The notes beneath the pieces are model-generated. The model was given only the letters and a program-made list of their open reading frames with translations. It was not told where the DNA came from and searched no databases. Of a DNA stretch of 64,000 nt, positions 9,801-22,098 are shown piece by piece. Each line of letters begins with the position of its first letter. Positions within the stretch are counted from its first letter, which is position 1. The position numbers and the translations under genes are program-made. The DNA is from Muraenolepis orangiensis (lineage: Eukaryota > Chordata > Actinopteri > Gadiformes > Muraenolepididae), in NCBI GenBank assembly GCA_027704905.1, contig CM051019.1, positions 24,424,038 to 24,488,037 on the forward strand, read 5' to 3'.

Positions 9801-10389
9801 AGTATAGTTGGACATCGTATTGTCTCAATGTATGTACTATTTAGTAGTATGTTCATATTAATATATATAACTTCTTTATTATATAGTATCATGTTCATAT
9901 ATTACTATTATGTATTGTATAGTAACATGTTGCATTTCCTTGTACAGAGGCTACGAACCCAGACACTATTTAAAGTTAAATGCCTCCAAGCTTTTAGAGG
10001 CCTTAAATGGCTGTTTGGTGTAATAGCTGGTCTCCAAAACGAGGTCGCTCAGCACATCTGTAGCCTCACTCAGGGTCAAACACTCAGGGTCAAACTGATG
10101 GGGATACTAGCGGGGTCCACACCAAACAGCCATTGTTTTTGTAAATATCTCCTCTTTAAATGTATTTCCAGACATTTAGCGTACTCTAAAGCACTGGGAT
10201 ATCTTTAGCTAGATATTCCAAGTCATCCTTGGTTTCTTTCTGTGAAAGATCCATAACAAAGTAGAAAAGAAGGTGAGAGTTAGATCCAAAGGGCTTATGT
10301 TTACATAGATGTTAACACTGAGAGGGGCTCCAACATGGCCCACACCATATAGACAGCATTCTGACCTCATCTGAAAACCACCCATAGAC

Positions 10390-10665
10390 TAACTATACAA
10401 CACCTTATTGAGGTTAAGAGACGTAGACACTGTAATGTTTGGTGGTGTTTCTGTTCTGTCCAGGAGGGGGCGCTCGAAAGAAATAAAGTTAGAAAAAAGA
10501 AACAAGCAAATGAGAGTTAAGAGAGCTACGACAATGTGACATGTGTTTTGATATTTCAATCCTAATAAATCATCCAAGGAATTGAAATAATTCTTTAAAT
10601 TCAATCCAGTCATACTTTGTGTCTGACTGGATTTTAGGATCTTTACAGTCACCGGCTCCGGTTCT

Positions 10666-10704
<39 letters not shown>

Positions 10705-11042
10705 CCAAAAAAGAAGTGCATTGAGTGAGTAAGCTATGTTCATACATCATGTGTATCATCAGCCTTATTTGTTACGCTACTTTAAGCAGATCTTCGAAGC
10801 TGGCTATAACATTTCACTGAAATAAATATTTTCTTTTCCGCATCTGAAGCACACTCTTCATACCTTAAAACACGTCAAATATCAATATAAATATTAATAT
10901 TGGAAACTCACAGTTCATACTCTCATTACTATGGAGCGGTTTGAACCAAAAACTGTACATTAAGGTACATCAATTAAAATATAAATACTTACTTATAAGT
11001 TGAGGATCTACCAGTAAACACTACAGCCTTCGTCTCTCTTAC
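10390..11042. other. Non-coding stretch with dispersed repeat
   Basis: No gene is seen. The segment 10480-10640 (GAGAGTTAAGAGAGCTACGA, CCTAATAAATC, TTTGTGTCTGACTGGATTTT) recurs at 30675-30805. A short (AC)n lies at 10669-10702. Confidence 0.5.
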
Positions 11043-11375
11043 TTTAGGGAGAGAGGTGGCGTTACGGATCCGATCCACCATCTCCTGGCCCTCACGTTGG
11101 CGACGTGCGTCCACATGCGCTCCCAGGTGGGGCTCTCGATGGGGAAGCCGGCGCGGTTCACGTAGAACAGAGCCCCGCCCTCCTCCTCCTCCTCCTCCTC
11201 CTCCTCCTCCTCCTCCTCCTCCTCCACCTCCTCCGGGGACGGGGGGCTGTTGCTCGCCGGAGACGACTGCTCCCCCCCCGTAGCGGAGGAGGCAGTGGGA
11301 GCTGGTGCTCTTGGACCGGCCGTGTCTGCTCAGCTTGACCGGCGACGGGCCCGACCGGCCGGGGGGGCCGGTCAT
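11043..11375 (-). pseudogene. vash2: Vasohibin (vash2-like) first coding exon, two frame lesions
   Basis: Starting at ATG 11375-11373 the minus strand encodes MTGPPGRSGPSP and a Ser/Arg-rich segment, then in the next frame a poly-Glu run and ALFYVNRAGFPIESPTWERM, then WTHVANV, then back in the first frame GQEMVDRIRNATSLPK, ending at a GTAAGAG donor. The second part closely matches the conserved N-terminal region of vertebrate vasohibins, which are the tubulin-tyrosine carboxypeptidases acting with SVBP; VASH2 fits best from memory. Two frame changes (one at a G run near 11275, one apparently a few-base deletion near 11105) break the exon. The GAG/GGA expansion (11179-11226) and GC-rich flank could have caused sequence errors, so pseudogene versus damaged assembly is open. 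No later vasohibin exon is found in the window. Confidence 0.7.
11179..11226. repeat. (CCT)n trinucleotide run in the vash2-like exon
   Basis: This run of CCT on the plus strand encodes poly-Glu or poly-Gly on the minus strand depending on frame. It probably varies in length. Confidence 0.9.
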
Positions 11376-12176
11376 CGCTCTCAACACACAAGGACAGGAT
11401 AGCGGGACCGCCCGGCGGGGCTAGAAAATCCTTATTGTTTGTGTGGTGTCCGTTTGATTCCGGGTGTACATGTTGCTGCTATACTCCCAAGTCACCGGCG
11501 ATAACTGTAATACGATATCAATAGGGCTATACCGATAAAATCGTCGAGTCACACAGGGCAAGGCGGGTTTAAATAGGGTCAATGTTGCCGGGCGATGCAG
11601 CAAATGCGCTTTGGTCGTCGGGAACAACCCCACCGCGTAAAGGCCCCGTCACACCATAACGTTCTGGTCAGCGTTTGAGGAAACGTTGGTAAGCGTCCGA
11701 GTGTTGATCCGCTGGTGATCAGCGGAGAACGCTGGTCCAAAAATAAAGTTTTGAACATGCACAAAAGTTCTCATGGAGACCAGCGTTCATCAACGTTTAA
11801 CGTTAAACGCTGGAGAATGCTGGAGATCGTTTGCGGAACCTTCGCCGAACGTTGCACGCGTTCGGCTATTGTTAGTCAGTCGTTACCCTAGCGTTACATG
11901 GTTGTTATTAATCGTTCACAATCTTTGCTTTGCAGTGAACGACTCACTGGTACACATCCGACATAGTGTGCCTCTGTCTGGATGAGAGATGGAGTGTGTG
12001 TGTGGGTCAGGACCAGTGCTCATAGTCATACACTCATCCGACATTGTGTGCCTATTTTCGGATTGGAGATGGAGTACAGACGACATGGAGATGGAGATGG
12101 AGTTTAGCAGTAGTCCCCCTCACACGCTTTTTTCCTCATGGCGGTATGATGTGCACTGTTCAATATCCAGAAGAAC
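11376..12176. other. Flank upstream of the vash2-like exon, no gene seen
   Basis: The first ~250 bp are GC-rich and may include a 5' UTR or promoter of the vash2-like exon. The rest shows no recognisable gene. Confidence 0.4.
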
Positions 12177-12229
12177 TGTCACGGTTACGGTGGTTGTCAG
12201 GGGGCGTGGCCAAGCCACGTGAGCTGGAG

Positions 12230-12291
<62 letters not shown>

Positions 12292-12750
12292 GTCAGTAAT
12301 TTCCGTGGCTGTTTGCTAATCCCCTCACCTGGGGTCTATAGACCCTGGCTTCCCGTTACCCCGGCGTTAGGTCGTACGTCGGACTTTGTTCATGTTACGT
12401 CGTACATTCTGGACGGAATCGCCACGCTGATGTCCCGGAGATCCAGATCCTTTACCTGTCCCGCGTCACCCGCCTGTCTCGCGTTACTCCGGTCTATACG
12501 AGCTCCCCGGTCATTATAATTACCTGTCCGGTACCTGTCGCTACTCGACCTCCCGGTACCCAGACTCCTCTCCCGTCCCGGACTACTCGCCGGTCTACTA
12601 CCTGCCGGTACTCCGCGGATCGACCTCTCGGTACCCAGATCCCTGGACTGTCCCTGATCACTCTCTTGTGTTGTGTTTGCTTGAAATAAAGCTCTGTTAT
12701 AGCTCCACTGTGTCTTGGTCTGCGTCCCACCGAACAATCCACTCGTGACA
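12177..12750 (+). mobile_element. Solo LTR with 5-bp target duplication
   Basis: The segment starts TGTCACGGTTACGG and ends ACTCGTGACA (TG...CA). It is flanked on both sides by AGAAC (12172-12176 and 12751-12755). It contains an (AC)n tract at 12233-12288 and GAAATAAAGC, a possible polyadenylation signal, at about 12680. No internal retroelement sequence adjoins it, so it is a solo LTR formed by recombination. A related reversed copy is at 53951-54312. Confidence 0.8.
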
Positions 12751-14050
12751 AGAACAACTGAATCCACTGTGATTTCCCCGCGTTCTATACCAGAACACAG
12801 TGACACGTCAGCACACGCTAATAGTTTTCAGGGGTGTCTTACGTGGTCGCTGGTACACGCTCCTCATGCGTTAGTCACACGCTCCTCATGCTCACCTGTG
12901 ATGGGTATGAAACGTCCGCGAAGTTTCATTCAGGCCTCCGTTAGGTCCAATTGTCCCTCTATTTAACTTCTACCTTCATATTATAATCGGTCCTCCGTGG
13001 GTCTCGTTGTTGGCCTCCCACAAACCGCCACCGTCCACTAAATCCAACGCATTCCTGTTGCTCAAGCAGTCTTTCCTCTAGTGAAAGGTCCCGTCTTTAC
13101 GTGTCACTCAACTCTGATCACCTCATGGTTTTGGTCCGTTGTAGCGGATGAGACGGGATCACTGGCTGTATCACTGTTTGTGTCTGGGTCTCGTATCTAT
13201 GGGGGTTCCGAGGGTTCCCCATTGGTCGAATCCACAAAGAAGGGCGGGACTTGGGAACTGTCAGACCATATTTGGAACACACGCAGGCCTGTGATTGGTG
13301 CGCGTCGTCGACGGAGGGCGTCAACAAGTGAGGGTTGCAACAAATGGGATGTTTTTTCCTCTTTTGTATTAGAATTGATTTGTTGATCGCTTCTTCAAGA
13401 ATTGCAACTCGAACAAAACCAATATATACGTATGATCTATTTAGCAGTTTGTATTTAGTTTAAATGGATATTGACGTATGGATATTAAACTTAAGTGTTC
13501 TTCCGTACATTTGGAAGGCAATTACGTTGTTAGGCCTACTGAACATATTTCATAGCACAATGTTTGCATATTGTTGCGTTGTTGTCTGCTTCAGTTTGCT
13601 ATGTTTCTAGATGCTAACGCAACCGGAACCATGATTCTCCCATGCTCACATCTACACAAACAATATGCAATACGAAAGCTGCACAGACTCCACAGACATT
13701 ACAACATTATTCTTCATATCATTGTGTTGTCGATGTATCTTTTATACTTTATCAGTTTTAGATGGATACCCCCTTCGTCTCATAGACAATAAGCAACTTT
13801 TTAAACTCGAACTCCATTCAACCTTAACAATGTTCCAAATTATTTAGAGCCAGCAATCGTTTGGGAAAAAAATTGGAAAATGTCAGTTTTCGCAATTTCT
13901 TCAGAAAATGGCCTTTTTCCTAGTGAAGTTTGGTAAGCGGTAATTAGCGGTAATTCATTGTTTTTGCACTTTTTTAATAGCTCATATGAAAAAGCACTCA
14001 GGAAAGTATTGACTAAAACAACGTGTTTACACACATGATGGTTAATATTA
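12751..14050. other. No recognisable gene
   Basis: The sequence is unique-looking and AT-rich towards the right. I found no exon, repeat family or RNA gene that I could support. Confidence 0.4.
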
Positions 14051-14098
14051 TCAATGACAAGTTTTTGTTGTTGTTGCTATTTTAATACAATTACTACT

Positions 14099-14332
<234 letters not shown>

Positions 14333-14395
14333 CTCCATTTCATCACATACTCGTCTGCGGACCTCACGTCATTTCGGCCCCTTGTTGACGTCACG

Positions 14396-14500
14396 TCATT
14401 TCGGGCGCTTGTTGACGGTGGCGTATGTGGCGTTGTGTATGGCGAGGTCACCGGCAATTTTGCCATGTCCGAGCGGGGCCCTCACTGAGGCGTAGATCAC
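14396..14500 (-). CDS. R2 last coding exon with two tyrosine motifs
   Basis: This 105-bp phase-0 exon follows acceptor ATATACAG. It encodes VIYASVRAPLGHGK, then AIHNATYATVNKRPK, and stops at TGA (14396-14398). VIYASV is a canonical ITIM (V-x-Y-x-x-V); ATYATV is ITIM-like, with Ala instead of Ile/Val/Leu/Ser at -2. The 3' UTR carries the CAG repeat. The preceding exon (21499-21591) also ends in phase 0. Confidence 0.65.
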   Translation of the reverse strand: MIYASVRAPLGHGKIAGDLAIHNATYATVNKRPK

Positions 14501-17500
14501 CTGTATATTAAATGTTATATATGTTATATTGGTGACGTGATGGAACAACCGTTAACTGAAGGTTGTTCCATGACGTCACTGCCTTCCATGATGTCCCGTG
14601 ACCTGATGCGCTGTACCACGCTGTCACATGGTCCATGTCCAGAATCACTCACTACTCACTATATGTAGTAGTGCTGTCCCAATGTATATTGAGAATTATT
14701 TTTGCCCTAAATATATATCCCACAATGCATCAAGAAAAGTAGTCTTGACCCAAGGGTCACAAACCAAGTAGGCCTATATATCCCACCATGCATTGCGCTG
14801 CAAGACAAATGGACAAGCGGCATCCACCAACGTAAATCTAGCACGTATAATTATGAGACAGCAATGACGTCATTACCACCATTTTGTAGTAGTTTTTTTC
14901 ATTTTGCAGATGATTTCACTATATAGTCCTCTACAATGAACTCCATAGGGGGAGAAAATGGAATGAGGGAATGATTTCGGACACAGCCACGGTGCTATGC
15001 TATATTTGAATAAACAGTAAAATAGACAGCAAGCCTGAATCCATTCACTATAGCCTAATTGTATTTATTATTGTACTTTATAGAGAACATTGTATTACAC
15101 GACGCTCCCTTACAGACGGTCCTTATTGACGGTCCCTTGTACCAGTGCTAATGCGCAACCAGAACGGAACCTGCACAATACTTCATTCAACTTAATTATT
15201 GTCATTTTACTCTGTTTCTTTGTAAATAAAGTGATCGAACAAATGGAACTCTGTTCGTTTATAATTAAACAATATTTGATAAATCTTCAAGTTAAAACAA
15301 CTTGATGCAGTCAAGCGGAGATCGCCGGTGCTGAGGAGGTGCAAACTAACCACGGAAAGGTAGAACGTTTGCTAAAGAATAACTCCCAATGGCGCCTGTG
15401 AATGTGATCGCGGAGTGCCCGACCGAGCATTGGGACTATGTGGCTATGCACGCGGTGGCGGCAGTGATGGCGACTATAATGAGTATACACGCCACTTTAC
15501 ACGTCACGGTCCCCAGTGGGCCGAATGCCAAAATGGAAAAACCCAAGCGCCCCTCCATAGCACTGGCCGGAACGGGCGAGGCCTGGTCATATTTCATAAC
15601 CTGCTGGGGCGAATCAAAGACGGTTACTAAACTTGTCAGACCCGACATTGTCACACAGCTACTGGAGTGCTGCGAGGGAGAGCTGAGAAAATATCTCACT
15701 CGTGCAGTGGGCAGAGCCTAGCAGGCAGTGACGAAAATGACGTCCTCGCCGCCATGAAGGCGCTCGCCCTCCGAGCGGAGAACACCATGGCAGCTCGGGT
15801 GGCTCTGTTTAACAAGCGGCAGGGACACGAGGAGCCCATCCGGTCATTCCACGCACGCATCAAGGGGCAGGCGGACACCTGCAAGTACGGGATGACGGCA
15901 TTCCCCTCCAGCCCCCCAGCCCTGCTGTCCCCCCTCCCCCACCGTCCCTCTCCAGCATCAACATACCTGTTCTCTCTCCCCCACCACCACTACCTCACCC
16001 CTCCCCCATCAACACAACAGTGACTCTTCCAGCCCCCACACACGGCTCACATACCTTCACAGCTGAGCAGGTGAGGAAAGTGCTGTGCAGGCTCCATCCA
16101 GACAAGGCTGCAGGTCCTGACGGCGTCAGCCCGAGGGTCCTCAAAACATGTGCTGCCCAGCTGAGTGGAGTCCTGCAGTACATCTTCAACCTGAGCATGA
16201 GACTGGAGAGGGTCCCTGTGCTGTGGAAGACATCCTGCCTGGTGCCGGTTCCGAAGAAGGCACGTCCCAGCACCTCAAACGACTACAGACCGGTGGCGCT
16301 GACGTCCCACGTGGCGAAATCCTTTGAGAGGCTGGTCCTGACGCTTCTTCGGCCCCTGGTCAGATCATCACTGGACCCTCTTCAGTTTGCCTACCAGCCG
16401 AAACTGGGAGTGGAGGACGCCATCATCTTCCTGCTCCATCTTGCCTACGCCCACTTGGACAGACCCGGGAGCACTGTGAGAATCATGTTTTTCGACTTCT
16501 CCAGTGCGTTCAACACCATCCGGCCTGCCCTGCTGGGAAGTAAGCTGACGGCGATGAAGGTGGACTCTTCCCTGGTGTCCTGGATTACTGACTATTTGAC
16601 GGGTCGTCCACAGTTTGTCAGACTGCAGGACTGTGTGTCTGACACTGTGGTCAGCAGCACTGGTGCTCCAGAGGGAACTGTTCTTTCCACATTCCTGTTC
16701 ACCCTGTACACCTCAGACTTCAAATACAACTCTGTGTCCTGCCATCTGCAGAAGTTCTCGGACGACTCTGCAGTTGTTGGTTGTGTCAGCGAGGGAAACG
16801 ATGAGGAGTACAGGGGCGTCGTGGACTCCTTCGTTGAGTGGTGTGAGCTGAACAAGACGAAGGAGATGGTGGTGGACTTCCGCAGGAGGAAATCCACACC
16901 CACACCCATTTCCATCAAGGGTGTGTCCGCTGAAGCTGTCCAGGAATATAAATACCTGGGAGTTCATCTGGACAACAAACTGGTCTGGGCCAAGAACTCT
17001 GAGGCGGTCTACAAGATGGGCCAGAGCCGTCTTTACTTCCTGCGGAGGCTCCGGTCGTTCAACGTTTGCAACAAGATGCTGAATGTGTTCTACCAGTCGG
17101 TGGTAGCCAGTGCCATCTTCTCCGGAGTCGTGTGCTGGGGAAGCAGGTTGAGATCAGCAGACGCCAACAAGATCAGCAGGATTGTCAGGAAGGCTGGCGC
17201 TGTCCTGGGGGTCCAGCTGGACTCCTTGTTGGTGGTGTCTGAGAGAAGGATGCTGCGCAAGCTGCGTAGTATCCTTGACAACAACTCTCACCCTCTCCAT
17301 CAGGTGCTGACCTCATATAGAAGCACCTTTAGCAACAGACTCATTCCACCCAGGTGCACCACAGAACGCCATAGGAAGTCCTTTCTTCCTGTGGCCATTA
17401 GACTCTATAATTCCTCTACCTCGGGTCGTGAGAGGGACAGTGGAGACTCAGTGACCTGAGGCCAACGTACTTATTTTTATTTTTATTTTATTTTTGGTCA

Positions 17501-20500
17501 ACGCACTGTAATCATCTCATTGTACTTTGCACTGTAAATTCTATTTCAAATCCGAATTCACTTTTCACTTTTCACTTTTCACATGTCACTTTTCAGTCGA
17601 ATTATTTATTAATATATTATTACTAGTCCTGCGGCATAGCAGACCAATTGTTCAAATTGTTCTAAAAGCACCAAAATTGGCACACATGTAGATTAATATA
17701 TTCTAAACATTTTTGGATATGGAGGCATTCAAGATTAGCCCTGTGGAAGATATGGCGGCCATTGTTCAAAATGGCCGCCATTTACCATTAGCGTCATTAC
17801 ATAGACTTCATTATGTGTCGTTAGTATGGTGCTAGATGGGCCAAAATTCCTTTTTTTTACATCAGAATTAACATCAATAAGTGTTTAACATATATTTAGA
17901 TGAATCTTCTCAAAAATGGCCCCCAAACTGGCCGCCATTTTGTGGAAAAAGTGGACATTTGATGAAGATTCCAATACTCAATGACATAATACCTCTAATA
18001 ACCAGTACATGATTTCAGGAACACACTTTAATTGCTCAAGTTGCTTTTTTATTTCAAATTGCTGGCAAAATTGCAATGGAATGGTAGTCAAAATAATACA
18101 CAGAGTACGGGGAGTTTACAGTATGGTCAGATTGTAGTTATATAGTCGACCAAAAGCCCAGTCTCTAGGCACAGTACTTACAGTTATACATTTATGGATA
18201 GATCTAATATAAATGAACAAATCTAAGTGGCTTCAAGAAGAGGACACAATAAACAGTTGCCAATACAATAACTTTCAGTATTGTGTAATCCTGCAGTACA
18301 TACATGTAATACAATAACGTAGATTTTGCCACACTATGTTAATTATGATTCTGAACTTTTCAAATCTGGTCACCAGGATTATGAATGTCTACAGATCATA
18401 ATGTTGGCTAGCAAGTTTTCTGTCCTAATCTACTGGCATTCGCCTTCACAGAAACACAGACCCGTGCATTGCAGTGAAGCCTTCTTGCACTTGCAGCGGT
18501 TTCTGCAGCCTTTCTTGCATCCGCAAGACACCAGCTCATAGCAGGTCTTGGATGCCTCAGGGAGTGTGGTCCAGAGTGGTGTGTAGGGCCCATCATCACT
18601 CCGATGCCAGCCCCAGTCTGTTGGTGGAGGGAGCACGGGCTCTGGTACCAATGCCTGGCCCCAGACATGACCACCCTGAAGGGCAGATCTCTTCACATGC
18701 TGCTCCAGAGCAGCGTAAGTTGGCGGGATGTTCTGAACAGAGCTCTTCTTTGCAAAGAGCTTCTTTCTCGCCTTGTTGACGTCCTTGCATTTGCTTGTGC
18801 GGTCATACAGGAGTATTACAAACCTCTCGATGACATGCATTGTATCCTCTTGGATGCTTGTGGGTGCATTTGCCAGACTCAGCAGGGCATCAGTGAGTTC
18901 TGGCAGCGTGTTCCATGTTGCCCAGGCAGATTTCTTCCCATGTCCGACGAAGGCTGACACAGTATCACACCCTGTGATGGCATGAAACATTGGAAGAGCA
19001 CATGTCTTCTCTGGACCAAGGGAGGAAGCTATTTCATGGGCTGCAATGTAGCGGTAGTTCTTGCCTGTCCCAAAGGCTACCCAGAGTTCGTCTCCAGCTG
19101 GTAGTTTCTGGACTACCATCACTGCTAGGACCACGACGTCAGTGTCTACTGTTCGAACCTGTATCTGGTGGTGACCATGTTGTGCAGCATGTGCTACATG
19201 TAGCATCATGCGAGTGTCTGCCTCTTCTTGGTTGCATGGTGCAAGTGAGTTGACGTCCTCTTGCTGTGGAACACAGATCACCTGCTCCCCATCAGTGACC
19301 ACCAGTTCCTTGCCTTCTTCTTGAAAGGACTCTGCAAGCATGGTGGAGAGGTAGCTGAAGAGCTCCACTTTGTTGATATCAACTCGCAGGAAACTTTGCC
19401 AATTTCCTGGTATGACTGCCGAGTCGACAACACGCCGACGTACTCCCTTTCCACGCTGTTCTCTGGTTGATGCCTTCAGGGAATCTGCTCTGTAGCTGTC
19501 CCACACAAGGTCAAGACGTGATACATGTTGGAGCTGTTGTACAACGTATGGGATGAACACTTGCTGTGCATATTCCTCGAACGTGTTGGCAGTACCCGGC
19601 TTCAACATCTGTACGATTACTGCTCCATCGAGGACAACAGCAGTGACAGTAGGCGCTTCAGACTGAGGCTCAGCATGGCCTTCAAGGCACACCAGCAAGT
19701 CACTCTTGCTCCCTAGGTACAGTCTCCCTCCGTCAGATAAAGCTGGAGGGCATTGCTGATTTTCATGCCTAAAAAATTTTTTTTATAGGCTACCTATAAA
19801 ATGGTAGCCATTTTATTTGGTAAGCACACAAGTATGTGTAATTGTACACTACTTATCACCTCTAGCACACTTATCACCTCTAGCATCCACAAAAAGACAA
19901 ATTATGGTACATATTCAATGACGCTAATGGTAAATAGCGGCCATTTTCAAAAAATGGCCGCCAAATGTGCTACGGGGAGAATCTTGAATGCCTCCATATC
20001 CAAAATTGTTCAGAATGTATTAATCTACATGTGTGCCAATTTTGGTGCTTTTAGAACAATTTGAACAATTGGTTTCGTATTTTTTACTATGCCGCTGGGC
20101 TATACTGCCAATTTGCACTATACGTATTGTTGTGTATTGTATATACCTACGTACTACTGTTATAATACTGTAAATTATCTTCACTTATCAATACATTTAG
20201 ACTTCATTTAGAATTATTTTTTATAATAGTTTTATTTTAGTTAGTTGTTGTTTTGTTTTTTAGCTTAGGTTTTAGTATTCTTGTGTGTGCATTTATTCCC
20301 CCTGTGTCAACTGTTGCACCTTAATTTCCCTCGGGATTAATAAAGTTTTCTGAATCTGAAATCTGAAGTGCACCAAGGCGGAGTGCGATCAAGTCAATGA
20401 CTTCACGGAAGATGTACATCGCAATGTGATTGTCTGTGGCATCGTGGACCAAGAGATACAACTTGACCTGCTCGGTGAGAAGAACCAGGACATGCCGTAA

Positions 20501-22023
20501 AGGGACATGATGCAGTATATCGAGGCCAAGGAGTCTGGAAAGCGCTCGGCATCGCGCCTACTCGACCCTCAGAGCACGGATGCGGTCAGTAGTTTGAATC
20601 GGCGGGGGAAACAGCAGGATGTCCGCACCAGGGTAGGAGCCAGGCTGGAGAAACCGAGGGCCAAGCTCAAAGGGGTGTGCATCTACTGTGGCAAGGTGGG
20701 CCACAGCAAGTTGCCTCAGTGAAGCACCAGACGCACCGAGTTCCCAGGTTATGGTAAAAAGTGCCGCAAGTGTGGCTGCCAGAACCATCTCAACAAGGCA
20801 TTTCTGGGGGGCCGACCGACTGGGCCCCCGTCTGAAGAGACCGACGGGATGTACGACGAGCAGACTGAAGGGCAAGCCGCAACGCACCGTCCACTTCTAG
20901 GCCTTGAACAAGCATGCGTTCCGCGAGACCCACCACACCCAATCCCCGTTCCACCAGGTGAGACGCGTACCCAACGGGATGCGCAAGACTGCGTTCGACG
21001 CATGGAAGATTTACCACAGCATCCCACTTCATGAGGACGACCGCCACAAGACGACCTTCATCAATCCATGGGGGCGCTACCGGTACCTATCGGCCCCACA
21101 AGGGTATATGGTGTCACGGGACAGTTACTCACGACGGTACGACGTGAGTACGAGATCGTTGCAGACGTTGGTGACAAGACAAAGTGCGTGGACGACACGC
21201 TACTATGGTCAGATACGATTGAGGGGAGCTACTTCCATGCGGTGGAATTACTGGATATATGCGGCCAGAATGGAATCATCCTCAACCCGGAGAAGTTCGT
21301 CTTCAACGCACCCACGGTGGACTTGGCGGGCTTCACGATCACCATGACAAGACTCGGAGGGAGATAGAGAACATTGTATTACACGTTGCTCCCTTACAGA
21401 CGGTCCTTATAGACGGTCCCTTGTACCAGTGCGCATGCGCGACCAGACCGGAACCAGATATCATTGAAAAAACCCTGATTTCAAGGAGCCCGGTTTACCT
21501 GCTGCGATGGGTCCACGGTCCTCTGTCCCTCGGTCAGGACAATAGAGGCGTACATTAGACCTCCATCCAGATGTCCTTCCGCACTCAGAGACTGTGACGT
21601 GGTTGGCTGGTTGTGGAGTTAGATGCATTACTGCGCTTGATTAATGACTTTCATAACATTTCGTACAGGGTTTTCAGATGAATCCATACCATGTCTTTCA
21701 CAAGCCAGGTCATAATTGTATGAATAAATCAATTATGTGTGGGTGGGTGTGTGTGTGTTTAAAATGAAAGGATGACTGGAAGTCTCACCTCGTCATGACT
21801 GGCTCCTGGACCTCTGAGTAGCTGGTCGTCGCTGACGGAGCTCAGACCCTGTACCCAATACAGTAACCCAGTCACTCCTTGCCTGTTTTTGGTCTCATGA
21901 TCCCACAATTTCAGCTCAGAATTCTTCTTCTTACGTTAGTTGTGCATCATTGTTTAAACCAGGGATTTTCAAAGTCTATGACAGAGGGCCTTCATGCAGT
22001 GATCTCTGACACACACACACACA

Positions 22024-22098
<75 letters not shown>

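Larger units (their letters stand above)
9201..10387. mobile_element. THAP-carrying DNA transposon remnant with inverted ends
   Basis: The ends are related inverted repeats: CTATGGCTGGTTTTCA at 9201 against the reverse complement of 10372-10387, and CCATGTTGGAGCCCCTC at about 9254 against the complement of 10320-10337. About 1.19 kb lies between, with a decayed THAP domain at the left and tandem AT-rich units at 9640-9800. THAP DNA-binding domains are known in P-element and Kolobok transposases. The superfamily cannot be fixed because no clear target duplication is visible. Confidence 0.5.
15903..20366 (+). mobile_element. LINE (Jockey/L2/Rex-type), copy 1, inserted in gypsy gag
   Basis: This LINE starts with a C-rich segment (CCCCCCAGCCCTGCTGTCCC) also present in copy 2 at about 59040. 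It carries an RT ORF at 16020-17459 and a 3' end of TTTCCCTCGGGATTAATAAAG followed by TCTGAA repeats. It is 5'-truncated, since copy 2 extends further. A TIR element (17624-20102) is inserted in its 3' UTR. Confidence 0.75.
15080..21455 (+). mobile_element. Ty3/gypsy element 1, degenerate, host of nested insertions
   Basis: This element is framed by direct repeats beginning ATAGAGAACATTGTATTACA (15080 and about 21364). Inside are gag (15389-15902 and 20367-20900) and an RT fragment (20903-21367). The right LTR is cut at about 21455. The interior is opened at about 15903 by a LINE that ends at about 20366, after which gag continues in sequence (TCKYG before, KCTKAECDQVND after). Internal pol is largely deleted, so the element is dead. 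It lies in the last intron of R2. Confidence 0.75.

Noticed and set aside
13081..13386. 101-codon plus-strand frame
   Set aside because: It has no recognisable domain, splice signal or repetition elsewhere in the window; length alone is not enough.
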